Origin: Spirirestis rafaelensis WJT71-NPBG6
Lineage (GTDB): Bacteria > Cyanobacteriota > Cyanobacteriia > Cyanobacteriales > Nostocaceae
NCBI GenBank assembly: GCA_019359015.1
Contig: JAHHID010000044.1
Coordinates: 1 to 58,331 of the forward strand
DNA length: 58,331 nucleotides
Reading direction: 5' to 3'
Both the position numbers and the translations under genes were made by a program. The notes under the pieces were generated by a model, which made no database searches, was not told the origin of the DNA, and saw only the letters and a list, made by a program, of their open reading frames with translations. Below are positions 14,830 through 24,085 of this stretch, piece by piece. Each line of letters begins with the position of its first letter. Within the stretch, counting starts at the first letter, position 1.

Positions 14830-15060
14830 AAATCAAATTACCCTCCAGGTTCGCAGTTCCTTCTCCTGTCCGAGACGCTACGCGAACAAGCCGGCAGAGC
14901 CGACGGCAGGTGCGTGAGTGCCGGGAAACCCGCGTTCTTCGCAGTGGCTCCCCTTGGCGAAGCGCCTCTCTATGAGGGAGAAGACCGCGCTGCCTCTTTC
15001 TCATAGAGACGCTACGCGAACACCAACGCACGGACGCACCAACGGACTGCTCACCAATAA
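14830..15060. repeat. Dispersed cyanobacterial repeat cluster (GAGACGCTACGCGAAC)
   Basis: The 415-base gap between the hydrolase and the GntR gene holds a G+C-rich mosaic with GAGACGCTACGCGAAC at about 14873 and again at about 15005, plus CGGCAGAGCCGACGGC and GGCGAAGCGCC hairpins. Such sequences occur in many copies in filamentous cyanobacteria. The reading frames across it look non-coding. Confidence 0.65.
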
Positions 15061-15180
15061 GCAAAAACGACTGCATAAGAAATTGCCATGCCTATCAATT
15101 CCATGTATCAATAAAATATTTGACAAGTAGCATATGCAGCTGGTCGCATACCACTAGTAGCACATGATGGAGGTTTGGTG

Positions 15181-16167
15181 ATGATTCAATTCCGTATTCA
15201 GCCAGACAGTGAAATACCCGCATCAAACCAACTGTTTAATCAAATCCGGTTTGCTATCGCTTCTCGGCAATATCCACCTGGATATAAATTACCAAGCACA
15301 CGAGCGCTGGCAATGCAGACGGGGTTACATCGCAATACGATCAGTAAAGTTTACCGCCAGCTGGAACAAGAAGGATTTGTCGAAAGTCTTGCCGGTTCTG
15401 GAATTTATGTCCGCGCTCAAGGTCATGAAGGTGGAAGTCGGCTAAAATCCCCAATTCTTAAAGAACATCCCGAAGCATACAAAGTTGTCCAACAAGCACT
15501 CGATGAATTACTCTCCCAAGGCTGCTCGCTCAATCAAGCTCGTGAGATATTCTTGGCAGAAATTGACTGGCGCTTGCGTTGTAGTGCGCGGGTACTGGTA
15601 GCGGCTCCAGCTCAAGACATTGGTGCTGGCGAGTTAATGATGTATGAATTGGAACAATCACTAAAAATACCAGTACAGTTGGTAGCAATGGAAGAATTAA
15701 TTACTGTGCTAGATCAAACTTCTTCTGCCACCGTGGTAACAAGTCGGTATTTCATTGGGGAAGTAGAAGCGATCGCCGCTCCCAAAACTGTGAGAGTGAT
15801 TCCTCTTGATATCTACGACTATGCGAAAGAAATGAATTTAGTGAGAAACTTACCAAAAGACAGTTGTGTGGGCATAGTCAGCCTCAGTTCTGGCATTCTC
15901 CGCGCCACAGAAGTACTAATTCACGGCTTCCGGGGTGATGAACTACTGGTGATGACTTCTCAACCAAAAGATGGCTACAAACTTCAAGCGCTCGTTAAAC
16001 GTGCCGAAGTGATTTTTAGCAGCGATCAAGTCAGTTTTTCCGCAGTACAAGCCGCAGTACAAGCCGCTCAAGAGGACATTATTCGTCCACCTAAACTGAT
16101 TCGCAGCGAAAATTACATTGGTACTAAATCGATTAACTTGCTTAAAAGAGAGCTAGGTCTGGGGTAA
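15181..16167 (+). CDS. GntR family transcriptional regulator
   Basis: Residues about 10-75 are a GntR winged helix: ASNQLFNQIRFAIASRQYPPGYKLPSTRALAMQTGLHRNTISKVYRQLEQEGFV opens into the usual wing. The remaining 240 residues match no aminotransferase or UTRA effector domain that I can recognise; one segment, DIGAGELMMYELEQSL followed by VTSRYF, recalls a periplasmic-binding-like fold. GGAGG lies 7 bases before the ATG at 15181, which is preferred over TTG at 15175 and GTG at 15178. It is probably a ligand-responsive DNA-binding regulator; neither ligand nor target is known. Confidence 0.85.
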   Translation: MIQFRIQPDSEIPASNQLFNQIRFAIASRQYPPGYKLPSTRALAMQTGLHRNTISKVYRQLEQEGFVESLAGSGIYVRAQGHEGGSRLKSPILKEHPEAYKVVQQALDELLSQGCSLNQAREIFLAEIDWRLRCSARVLVAAPAQDIGAGELMMYELEQSLKIPVQLVAMEELITVLDQTSSATVVTSRYFIGEVEAIAAPKTVRVIPLDIYDYAKEMNLVRNLPKDSCVGIVSLSSGILRATEVLIHGFRGDELLVMTSQPKDGYKLQALVKRAEVIFSSDQVSFSAVQAAVQAAQEDIIRPPKLIRSENYIGTKSINLLKRELGLG

Positions 16168-16174
16168 TCTCTGG

Positions 16175-16277
16175 ATAGTTAGTAGTTAGTAATTAGTGGG
16201 AGCGTAGGTAGTGGAAAAACAACTATCAATTATCAACTCACAATTATCAACTATCAACTATCAACTATCAACTAACT
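16175..16277. repeat. Heptamer tandem repeats between convergent genes
   Basis: AGTTAGT-type units (16175-16200) are followed by ATCAACT heptamers (16220-16275). The blocks are roughly inverted, as at 12880-12948, and could fold into a terminator-like hairpin between the GntR and hydrolase genes. Confidence 0.85.
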
Positions 16278-17178
16278 AATTCAAAAAGTCTCGCACCACC
16301 TGTAAATAAGTTGGTGCGTCTTCCAACATCGGGAAATGAGCAGTACGCTTAATCATGGCATACTCAACTTTATCGTTTAATGCCGCTGCTTGATGCCCCA
16401 TCTTAGCGGGAATAATCTTGTCATACTCTCCCGCCACAAGCAAGGTAGGAACTGTCACTTTCGTGAATTCATCGGGCATTAACTCAGATGCGGCTTTACT
16501 TACAGAAGTAAAAATTGTGCCTAAGGCAGCATCGTAATCTGCTACCAAAAAATCTTGCAAAAAAGCCTGACGCTCTGCCGCTGGTATGGAACGATGTAGA
16601 AATCGTGCCATAAACATTCGGTCAACAAATGGTATTTTTCCTAACCATTTGGGACGGAATTTAACAACGTAGCCACCGAATTTATGAAAGGCTGCAAATG
16701 CTTTTTCATCGTACTCAAAAATGCCGCTACAAGTCAAAATTGCTCGTTCTACTTGTTGGGGGTAGCGGTTAAGAAACAAAGTAGCAATTGACGCGCCCAT
16801 TGAATGAGCATTAATATAAACGCGCTGTAGCTGCAACTTATCTAGCAACACTTTCAAGTCGTCAGCATATTCTTCTAATTCATAGGTTAACTCAGCGATC
16901 GCCTGCGATTCTTCTTCTACTGACTGCGACTCAACTGACTCAACCACAGATTCACTTGCTTTGGCTACAATTGGTTGTCCCTCGGAACGCCCAAAACCGC
17001 GCAAATCGTAGAGTAAACAATCAAATTTATCTGATAAAGCATGAGCGGTGCTTTGCCAATATTTAGCTGAACCTGCCCAACCATGAACAAAAACCATCAC
17101 TGGTTTCACCTGGGAAGCAGATAATTTTTTTATCCACTCGTAATAGTGCTCAACACCCCGAACGCTAATGTAAGGCAT
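16276..17178 (-). CDS. Alpha/beta hydrolase
   Basis: This 300-residue alpha/beta hydrolase has oxyanion segment VFVHGWAG, strand/turn YDLRGFGRSEG, nucleophile elbow INAHSMGAS (Ser), acid residue in VAGEYDKIIP, and the terminal His in RTAHFPMLED. All triad residues are present, so it should be active. A Glu/Ser-rich insert (about residues 75-95, VESVESQSVEEESQ) lies before the elbow. It could be an esterase, lipase or C-C hydrolase; the cap region does not decide. It lies upstream of the tig-clpP-clpX cluster's end on the same strand, separated from clpX by 78 bases. Confidence 0.88.
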   Translation of the reverse strand: MPYISVRGVEHYYEWIKKLSASQVKPVMVFVHGWAGSAKYWQSTAHALSDKFDCLLYDLRGFGRSEGQPIVAKASESVVESVESQSVEEESQAIAELTYELEEYADDLKVLLDKLQLQRVYINAHSMGASIATLFLNRYPQQVERAILTCSGIFEYDEKAFAAFHKFGGYVVKFRPKWLGKIPFVDRMFMARFLHRSIPAAERQAFLQDFLVADYDAALGTIFTSVSKAASELMPDEFTKVTVPTLLVAGEYDKIIPAKMGHQAAALNDKVEYAMIKRTAHFPMLEDAPTYLQVVRDFLN

Positions 17179-17256
17179 CTAAACTAAGTGTCAACTGTAA
17201 AACTCAAAGGATGAAAGATTAGATTTTATCATTCATCCTTCATCCTTGATCTTTTT

Positions 17257-18600
17257 TTAAGCTGATTCTGGCTTGGGTAGTGAGGAGGGATGCATCAGCA
17301 ATTCGGCTGTTGATCGCTTCTCTACCATCTCCCGCGTTACTGAACAGCGAGTTACATCTTTACGAGAGGGTAACTCGTACATTACATCCAGCATCAGTTC
17401 TTCAATAATACCGCGCAGCGCCCTAGCACCTGTTTTGCGGCGATAGGCTTCTTGAGCGATCGCCTTTAAGGCATCTGGTTTAAAGTCTAGCTGCACGTTA
17501 TCCATCTTCAGCAGTTTTTGGTACTGCTTCACCAAGGCACTACGCGGTTCGGTCATAATCGCCATCAGTGCTTCTTCATCCAACGGATCTACTACTGCCA
17601 CCATTGGTATGCGTCCAATGAATTCGGGAATCATCCCAAACTTCACTAGGTCATCTGGTTCTAGATGGCGCAGAGTATCTGCCACCCGCTTCTCTTTCGA
17701 TACACCTTCTCCGGGTTGGACAAAGCCCATTGACTTTTTGCCAACTCTGTGATCTACAACTTTTTCCAGACCGACAAAAGCGCCACCACAGATGAACAGG
17801 ATGTTACTTGTATCAATTTGGATGCAGTCTTGATACGGATGCTTGCGTCCTCCTTGGGGTGGTACGTTGGCGATCGTTCCTTCTAACATCTTCAGCAAAG
17901 CTTGCTGCACGCCTTCGCCAGAAACATCCCGCGTAATCGAGGGGTTCTCGCTTTTGCGAGCAATCTTGTCTATTTCGTCGATGTAGATTATCCCTCTTTG
18001 GGCTTCTTCCACATCCAAATCTGCTACTTGCAATAGTCGCAGCAAGATATTTTCTACATCTTCTCCTACATACCCCGCTTCCGTCAGCGTTGTGGCATCA
18101 GCCACGGCAAAGGGTACATCTAAGATTTTCGCCAAAGTTTGTGCTAAAAGCGTTTTACCGCAACCTGTCGGTCCCATTAGCAAAATGTTGGACTTTTGCA
18201 ACTCTACAGCATCATCTGCCCCAGCTTTGCCACTGCCTTTAGACTGAATGATCGCCAACCGTTTGTAATGATTGTAAACCGCGACTGACAGCACTTTCTT
18301 GGCTTCGTCTTGACCTATGACGTGTTCGTCGAGATATTTTTTAATATCTTGTGGCTTGGGTATCTGATTAAATGAGATACTGTTAGAGCGAGCGCGACGT
18401 TTTTGAGGCGGTTCTGACCGGGGTGCGGCTGGTGGTGTTGCCGCACCATTCGTGTCGAGTAACTCCTCATCTAGTATTTCATTACACAAGTCAACGCATT
18501 CATCGCAGATGTAGACTCCTGGTCCAGCGATTAATTTACGCACCTGCTCTTGAGACTTGCCACAAAATGAACATTTTAAATGGGAGTCGTACTTAGACAT
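17257..18600 (-). CDS. clpX: ATP-dependent Clp protease ATP-binding subunit ClpX
   Basis: ClpX unfolds proteins and feeds them to ClpP. The 447-residue protein has the N-terminal C4 zinc domain (CSFCGKS ... [10 protein letters not shown]), Walker A GPTGCGKT, pore loop GYVG, Walker B YIDEIDKI, and sensor region ALRGIIEEL. The ClpP-docking loop reads MGF (KKSMGFVQP) rather than the IGF of E. coli, a change seen in cyanobacteria and plastids as I recall. It starts 9 bases after the clpP stop, with GAGGCTGG as the likely ribosome site. It is the last gene of tig-clpP-clpX. Confidence 0.98.
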   Translation of the reverse strand: MSKYDSHLKCSFCGKSQEQVRKLIAGPGVYICDECVDLCNEILDEELLDTNGAATPPAAPRSEPPQKRRARSNSISFNQIPKPQDIKKYLDEHVIGQDEAKKVLSVAVYNHYKRLAIIQSKGSGKAGADDAVELQKSNILLMGPTGCGKTLLAQTLAKILDVPFAVADATTLTEAGYVGEDVENILLRLLQVADLDVEEAQRGIIYIDEIDKIARKSENPSITRDVSGEGVQQALLKMLEGTIANVPPQGGRKHPYQDCIQIDTSNILFICGGAFVGLEKVVDHRVGKKSMGFVQPGEGVSKEKRVADTLRHLEPDDLVKFGMIPEFIGRIPMVAVVDPLDEEALMAIMTEPRSALVKQYQKLLKMDNVQLDFKPDALKAIAQEAYRRKTGARALRGIIEELMLDVMYELPSRKDVTRCSVTREMVEKRSTAELLMHPSSLPKPESA

Positions 18601-18609
18601 ACCAGCCTC

Positions 18610-19305
18610 TTATTTCACACTAGTGACGTTTTCCCCAGCGGTGGGTAGATTTTGTCTGGAAATAACTTGATCGATCAAACCGTAGTTTTTCGCTTCTTCT
18701 GCCGACATGAAGAAGTCGCGCTCGGTATCAGCCTCGATTCTTTCTAAAGGTTGACCAGTATGCTCAGACAATAACTGATTCAACTTCGACTTAATGTAAA
18801 GAATTTCTCTTGCCTGAATTTCTATGTCAATTGCTTGTCCTTGAGCGCCACCGAGCGGTTGGTGAATCATAATCCGGGAATCCGGTAAAGACATGCGCTT
18901 ACCAGCGGTTCCAGCAGTCAGCAGAAACGCCCCCATGCTCGCAGCTAATCCAAAACAAATAGTGACAACATCCGGGCGAATTTGTTGTATTGTATCATAG
19001 ATTGCCATACCCGCGTAGACCGAGCCGCCCGGAGAATTAATGTATAGTTGGATGTCTTTTTCTGAGTCTTCGGCATCCAAAAACAACAACTGAGCAACAA
19101 TTGAGTTAGCAACAATATCGTCGATTGGCGTTCCCAAAAAGATAATCCGCTCTCGCAGCAAGCGGGAGAAGATGTCGAAAGCCCGTTCTCCCATACCAGA
19201 TTGCTCTACCACCATCGGGACGATGTTGCTAGGGCTGCTTTGAGAGTTAATTTGTCTTAGACCCAAACTGTTGATTGGGTCATTTCCCGACTGCGATATA
19301 AGCAT
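18610..19305 (-). CDS. clpP: ATP-dependent Clp protease proteolytic subunit ClpP
   Basis: ClpP forms the barrel peptidase of the Clp system. The Ser-His-Asp triad is intact: nucleophile in [12 protein letters not shown], His in [11 protein letters not shown], and Asp in the following segment. [21 protein letters not shown] is the substrate-binding strand. The 231-residue length includes an N-terminal extension of about 30 residues before [17 protein letters not shown], which also occurs in some cyanobacterial ClpP paralogues; a start at the internal MVVEQ is possible. Located between tig and clpX, it probably pairs with ClpX. Confidence 0.97.
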   Translation of the reverse strand: MLISQSGNDPINSLGLRQINSQSSPSNIVPMVVEQSGMGERAFDIFSRLLRERIIFLGTPIDDIVANSIVAQLLFLDAEDSEKDIQLYINSPGGSVYAGMAIYDTIQQIRPDVVTICFGLAASMGAFLLTAGTAGKRMSLPDSRIMIHQPLGGAQGQAIDIEIQAREILYIKSKLNQLLSEHTGQPLERIEADTERDFFMSAEEAKNYGLIDQVISRQNLPTAGENVTSVK

Positions 19306-19490
19306 AAAAGAACGTTTGAGAATAATTAGGACAAAGATTAAAGCAGCTTTTGCTGGCTTTGAGAGGCAATTTGATTTGTATTTTAGCTATGTGTTAACCA
19401 TTATGCCTTATATAAATAGCTCTCGTGTTACACACTATCAAGCTAAGGCGGTAATCTGGGTAGTTATTCATTTAAGTTTTCTGAAAGCAG

Positions 19491-19558
<68 letters not shown>

Positions 19559-19559
19559 T

Positions 19560-20990
19560 CTACTCTCCCTGGGTTAATTCTGGAGTAGATTCGCCCTTTT
19601 CTTCCTCTATCTCAGGTGCATCTGTATCTTCTGACAAAGGTGATTCTGCTTCTTCTTGAGGAGTCAGAGAACCTTCAGGTACAAGTTCAACTGATGAGTG
19701 TTCTATCAGCCAATCGACGATTTTTTCGGTTGAGAGTTCATTTTCGACTACTGCGCGGAGTCTTTCGGGATCAACGTCTTGATCGGCGTACTCTTGCATG
19801 AGTTCTGTGACTCTAGCTTCGAGTTCTTCGGGTGTGACTTCAATAGACTCGCGTTTACCGATTTCGATGAGTGCAAGCGATCGCTTTAAGCGTTCAATTG
19901 CTTCTGGGCGCGATCGCTCTCGCAACTGAGGAATAATATCTTGGGTAAACAGCTTCTTGACATCCAACCCCTGTTGAGAAAGTCGCATCGCCGTTTGCGT
20001 TAGCATCTGATCGACTTCTTGCTCAATCATCGTTTCTGGTAAGTCTACTTCAACGTGCTTGAGCAGTTCTGCTAATAAAGCTTCCTGCTTATTCGCTTTT
20101 GTTTTGGTAGCAGCCTCTTTTTCATATCGCTCTTCTAAAGAAGCACGCAATTCGGCTAACGTATCAAAATCGCTCATTTCTTGAGCAAAATCATCATTTA
20201 ATTCCGGTAGCTCTTTTTCCTTGATTTCTTTAAGGGTTACCGTGAATTTGGCAGCTTTTCCGGCTAATTCTTCGTTCGCATAGGGATCGGGAAACTGAGC
20301 GGAAATTTCTTTAGTTTCGCCAGGATTCATCCCTACCATCCCCGTCACAAAACCGGGAATAAACTTGTCTTCCTGCAACTCTACTTGAAAATCTTCGGCT
20401 TCACCGCCAGGAATTGGCTCAGGTTCTGCGGTTTCGTCTTCTCCTTTGAAGTACACACCTTTAAAATCGACCACAGCCACATCGCCGATTTGCGCTGCAC
20501 GTCCTTCCACAGGAATTAATGTTCCCATTTCCTGACGTTCGCTCTCTAGGACTGTATCCACTTTCTCTGGATCGGATTTTACTTCTTCAGCTTTAACTTC
20601 AAATTCGGTATACTTAACCAGATTCACTTCCGGTTCTACATCTACACCGGCGGAAAATATCAGAGCTTTGCCCGGTTCATAATTATTAATCAATTCCTCA
20701 AACGACGATCGCAGTCGCGGTTGTCCGATCGCCTGAATATTTTCTTGTTTTACCGCTTTCTCGATACCATCTTGAATTAATTCTTCCAGCGCTGCTGCCT
20801 TAACTCTAGCTGTACCGATACGCTGTAGCAATATGGGGCGAGGCACCTTGCCTTTGCGAAACCCAGGAATATTAGCATCTTTAGTGAAGTTCTTAATGAC
20901 CTTTTCGTAAGTTTGCTTAGTCATTTCTGGCGTAATCTCTATTTCCAGCCCTATTTGGCTAGCGGGAAGTTTTTCCTGGGTTACTTTCAT
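19560..20990 (-). CDS. tig: Trigger factor (ribosome-bound chaperone and peptidyl-prolyl isomerase)
   Basis: Trigger factor binds near the ribosome exit tunnel and shields nascent chains. The 476-residue protein has the N-terminal ribosome-binding domain with the signature NIPGFRKGKVPR, the FKBP-like PPIase domain beginning at VAVVDFKGVYF and including FVTGMVGMNPGETKEIS, and a helical C-terminal chaperone domain. The tail after about residue 435 is acidic and low in complexity (EEAESPLSEDTDAPEIEEE), a normal feature in cyanobacteria. First gene of tig-clpP-clpX. Confidence 0.98.
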   Translation of the reverse strand: MKVTQEKLPASQIGLEIEITPEMTKQTYEKVIKNFTKDANIPGFRKGKVPRPILLQRIGTARVKAAALEELIQDGIEKAVKQENIQAIGQPRLRSSFEELINNYEPGKALIFSAGVDVEPEVNLVKYTEFEVKAEEVKSDPEKVDTVLESERQEMGTLIPVEGRAAQIGDVAVVDFKGVYFKGEDETAEPEPIPGGEAEDFQVELQEDKFIPGFVTGMVGMNPGETKEISAQFPDPYANEELAGKAAKFTVTLKEIKEKELPELNDDFAQEMSDFDTLAELRASLEERYEKEAATKTKANKQEALLAELLKHVEVDLPETMIEQEVDQMLTQTAMRLSQQGLDVKKLFTQDIIPQLRERSRPEAIERLKRSLALIEIGKRESIEVTPEELEARVTELMQEYADQDVDPERLRAVVENELSTEKIVDWLIEHSSVELVPEGSLTPQEEAESPLSEDTDAPEIEEEKGESTPELTQGE

Positions 20991-21718
20991 GCTTCGTCTG
21001 TGTTGTCTGCTATTTTTACTCTGAGTGGACTAGAGACGCATACGAGTAGAGCGTCTAGATTGAAAAATGGATGCCCTTCAGCAGAGATCCAGTTTACTGC
21101 TAATCCCAAAGCACTTAAGACTTTAGCGCAATAACTTTACTTGGGGACTCGGCAATGGGGAATGGGCAATGGCAATTTAAAATTAGGAATGAGATTCTTT
21201 CTATGCCCGATGCCCACTTTGACGATGCCCAATCCCCAAATTCATTTTTCGCTCTGGGGCTTACACCGTGATATTCTGGTTCTCAACCAGCTGTTCGTAC
21301 TTTTTTGCTTTTTGCCTCAAACGCTAGCTGCCTTGAGGTCTAGCTCAAAAACGTCCATTTGCATCATAGTATATCCATCATGCTGGCAACCTACTTTACA
21401 CAGAATGGAAGATTAAGGCGATCGCCATCCGGCTTCTAGGGCAACAAGAGTGCATACATCAAACTTGTTTAAGCCCTAAATCTGACAGTTTGTTATATAA
21501 TATTTATTTTCAATTGGTAAAATTTAAAATAGTAATTATTAGAAATTGCAACATTACTTAAAATGACCAATAAAATAAATAATGTATTAGATTAAAAGAT
21601 ACCTAAGTGAACTATTCAGATTTATTTTATATCAGAAGATTGATAATTAAATATGGGTAAATTGGGGATTTGACCAACAAGAAATTACAAATACTTATGA
21701 AGTCAGGAGGAAGCAAAT
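20991..21718. other. Intergenic region with CCCAATG/GGGCAAT repeats
   Basis: This 728-base gap between divergent tig and asd holds, at 21147-21236, a G-rich block (GGCAATGGGGAATGGGC) followed by a complementary C-rich block (GATGCCC, ATGCCCAATCCCC), part of the composite repeat family also at 27289, 31001 and 37371. The rest, 21480-21700, is A+T-rich and should hold the asd promoter. No gene is supported. Confidence 0.6.
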
Positions 21719-22762
21719 TTGTCTAAATGCTATAGTGTAGCTATTTTAGGAGCAACTGGTGCAGTTGGCAAAGAATTACTGCAATTGTTAGAAAGCCGTA
21801 ATTTTCCGGTTTCTAATTTAAAGTTATTAGCATCCGCTCGTAGTGCAGGGCAGATTCTGCCGTTTAAAGGGGAAAATTTAATAATAGAGGCAGTAAGCGA
21901 TCGCTCTTTTGATAATGTAGATATTGTGCTGGCTAGTGCCGGAGGTTCGATATCCAAAGTTTGGGCATCAAAAGCTGTCGCAGCGGGTGCGGTGGTAATT
22001 GATAATTCCAGCGCTTTTCGGATGAATCCAGAAGTACCTTTGGTAGTTCCAGAGGTAAATCCTCAAGCCGCAGCTAACCATCAAGGCATTATTGCTAACC
22101 CCAACTGTACGACAATTTTAATGGCGTTAGCAGTATATCCATTGCATCAAGTTAAGCCTGTACAGCGCATTGTCGCTGCAACTTATCAATCTGCAAGTGG
22201 CGCGGGTGCCAAAGCAATGGCAGAAGTAACAACCCAAACAAGCGCCATTTTACAAGGAGAAAAACCAGTAGCCGAAGTATTTCCTTACCCGTTAGCATTT
22301 AATTTATTTCCGCATAATTCCCCATTGAATGATTTGGGATACTGCGAGGAAGAAATGAAAATGGTTAATGAAACCCGAAAAATATTTGGAAATCAAGATA
22401 TAAGAATTACCGCAACTTGTGTACGGGTTCCCGTACTTCGGGCTCACTCCGAAGCAATTAATTTAGAATTCGCCACACCTTTTGCTGTGGAATCAGCTAG
22501 AGAAATTTTAAGTAATTCGCCTGGTATAAAATTGGTAGAAAATTGGGAAACGAATCATTTTCCCATGCCAATTGAAGCTAGCGGACAAGATGATGTTTTA
22601 GTTGGGAGAATTCGTCAGGATATATCTCATGCGTGCGGATTAGAACTGTGGCTGTGTGGGGATCAAATTCGCAAAGGTGCGGCGTTAAATGCAGTGCAAA
22701 TTGCTGAGTTGTTAGTAGAAAAGAATCTACTCAAACCGATGGCAAGTTACGTTTCTAGTTAG
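21719..22762 (+). CDS. asd: Aspartate-semialdehyde dehydrogenase
   Basis: Asd reduces aspartyl phosphate to aspartate semialdehyde, a branch point to lysine, threonine and methionine. The 347-residue protein has the NADP-binding GATGAVGKELL, active-site Cys in NPNCTTILMA, and ATYQSASGAGAKAM typical of the family. It starts at a TTG (21719) supported by CAGGAGGA 7-8 bases upstream; the nearby ATG at 21727 is out of frame. dapA and RNase J follow on the same strand, the order commonly seen in cyanobacteria. Confidence 0.97.
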   Translation: MSKCYSVAILGATGAVGKELLQLLESRNFPVSNLKLLASARSAGQILPFKGENLIIEAVSDRSFDNVDIVLASAGGSISKVWASKAVAAGAVVIDNSSAFRMNPEVPLVVPEVNPQAAANHQGIIANPNCTTILMALAVYPLHQVKPVQRIVAATYQSASGAGAKAMAEVTTQTSAILQGEKPVAEVFPYPLAFNLFPHNSPLNDLGYCEEEMKMVNETRKIFGNQDIRITATCVRVPVLRAHSEAINLEFATPFAVESAREILSNSPGIKLVENWETNHFPMPIEASGQDDVLVGRIRQDISHACGLELWLCGDQIRKGAALNAVQIAELLVEKNLLKPMASYVSS

Positions 22763-22927
22763 CAAAAAAAAGTAAATAAAATTTGTAAAAATTGCTAACT
22801 AAGATACAGAAAAATAAATGTAAATGTGCGAATCCCGCTCTCATAGCAATTTGCAGATCAGTTATGACAAGAGAAAGCCACCAAGATAGAAAAAAATAGC
22901 ATCCATGTAATGAGGAGTGAAAAGAGG

Positions 22928-23824
22928 GTGGTAGATTTTGGTAGAGTTTTAACCGCGATGATTACGCCGTTTAAAGCAGACGGTAGTGTTAACTATGATG
23001 TAGCCGCCGAACTTGCAGCACATCTAGCGAAAAACGGTACAGATACACTGGTGGTATGCGGAACAACTGGAGAATCCCCTTCTCTTACTTGGGAAGAAGA
23101 ATATCAGTTATTTGTTGTGGTGTCCGAAGCAGTGGCAGGAAAAGCGAAAGTGATGGCAGGATGTGGTTCTAATTCCACCAAAGAAGCGATCGCTGCTACT
23201 CAAAAAGCCGCTAAAATAGGAGTAGATGGATCTTTACAAGTTGTACCTTATTACAACAAACCACCGCAAGCCGGACTAAAAGCGCACTTTCAGGCGATCG
23301 CTCAAGCCTGTCCCGACCTGCCGATGTTGTTATACAATGTCCCAGGTCGTACTGGTCAAAACCTCAGTGCAGAAACAGTAGCAGGTTTAGCCGAGGTAAA
23401 CAACATTGTCGGCATCAAAGAAGCTAGTGGTAATATAGACCAAGCAAGTGAAATTCGCCGCTTGACACCGAAAGAATTTCAGATTTACTCTGGAGATGAT
23501 TCCCTAACTTTGCCTTTGTTAGCGATCGGGGCAAAGGGAGTAGTCAGTGTGGCGAGTCATCTGGTAGGAACCCAACTACAGCAGATGATCCAAGCCTTTT
23601 CAACGGGGAAAACTGAAGTTGCTACTGAGATTCATTTGCAACTATTTCCGTTGTTTAAAGCTTTATTTACCACTACAAATCCCATTCCACTTAAGAAAGC
23701 TTTGCAACTTCAAGGTTGGGAGGTAGGTTCAACTCGTCTACCGCTCTGTGAAGCCGACGCAGAAGTTACTCAAAAATTAAAGACAGTTCTTCAGGAACTT
23801 AATTTAAGTCAAGCACAAACTTGA
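22928..23824 (+). CDS. dapA: 4-hydroxy-tetrahydrodipicolinate synthase
   Basis: DapA condenses pyruvate with aspartate semialdehyde, the first committed step of lysine/diaminopimelate synthesis. The TIM-barrel protein shows [18 protein letters not shown], the Tyr relay in [10 protein letters not shown], the Schiff-base Lys in [10 protein letters not shown] and [11 protein letters not shown]. The GTG at 22928 gives the family-typical start [14 protein letters not shown] and follows AGGAG by 10 bases; an ATG at 22910 is a possible longer start. It lies 165 bases after asd, which supplies its substrate. Confidence 0.97.
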   Translation: MVDFGRVLTAMITPFKADGSVNYDVAAELAAHLAKNGTDTLVVCGTTGESPSLTWEEEYQLFVVVSEAVAGKAKVMAGCGSNSTKEAIAATQKAAKIGVDGSLQVVPYYNKPPQAGLKAHFQAIAQACPDLPMLLYNVPGRTGQNLSAETVAGLAEVNNIVGIKEASGNIDQASEIRRLTPKEFQIYSGDDSLTLPLLAIGAKGVVSVASHLVGTQLQQMIQAFSTGKTEVATEIHLQLFPLFKALFTTTNPIPLKKALQLQGWEVGSTRLPLCEADAEVTQKLKTVLQELNLSQAQT

Positions 23825-24085
23825 TGATAAAGAAGCAAATTTTGACTTTTGCAGTTATTCAGAAAAAGACCTAATTTTAACCAGCTTGCACAAACAAGCC
23901 TGTGCTAAGACTAACGATAATAGTATGAAATTTGACCTAATAAAGTCGATTTTATTGAACAACAGTTACATCTCAATTAAAAATTCACGCTCTTTAAAAG
24001 TGACATAAAACACAAATACTGTTGCCTGTAATAGAAGACAGCTTACTTACAACTTATTAACCTTACAACAACAATCCAGGAGAAA

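Noticed and set aside
14828-15130. Several overlapping open frames of 66-82 codons between the hydrolase and GntR genes
   Set aside because: They lie in a G+C-rich repeat mosaic (GAGACGCTACGCGAAC), have Arg/Ser-rich translations and lack ribosome sites.
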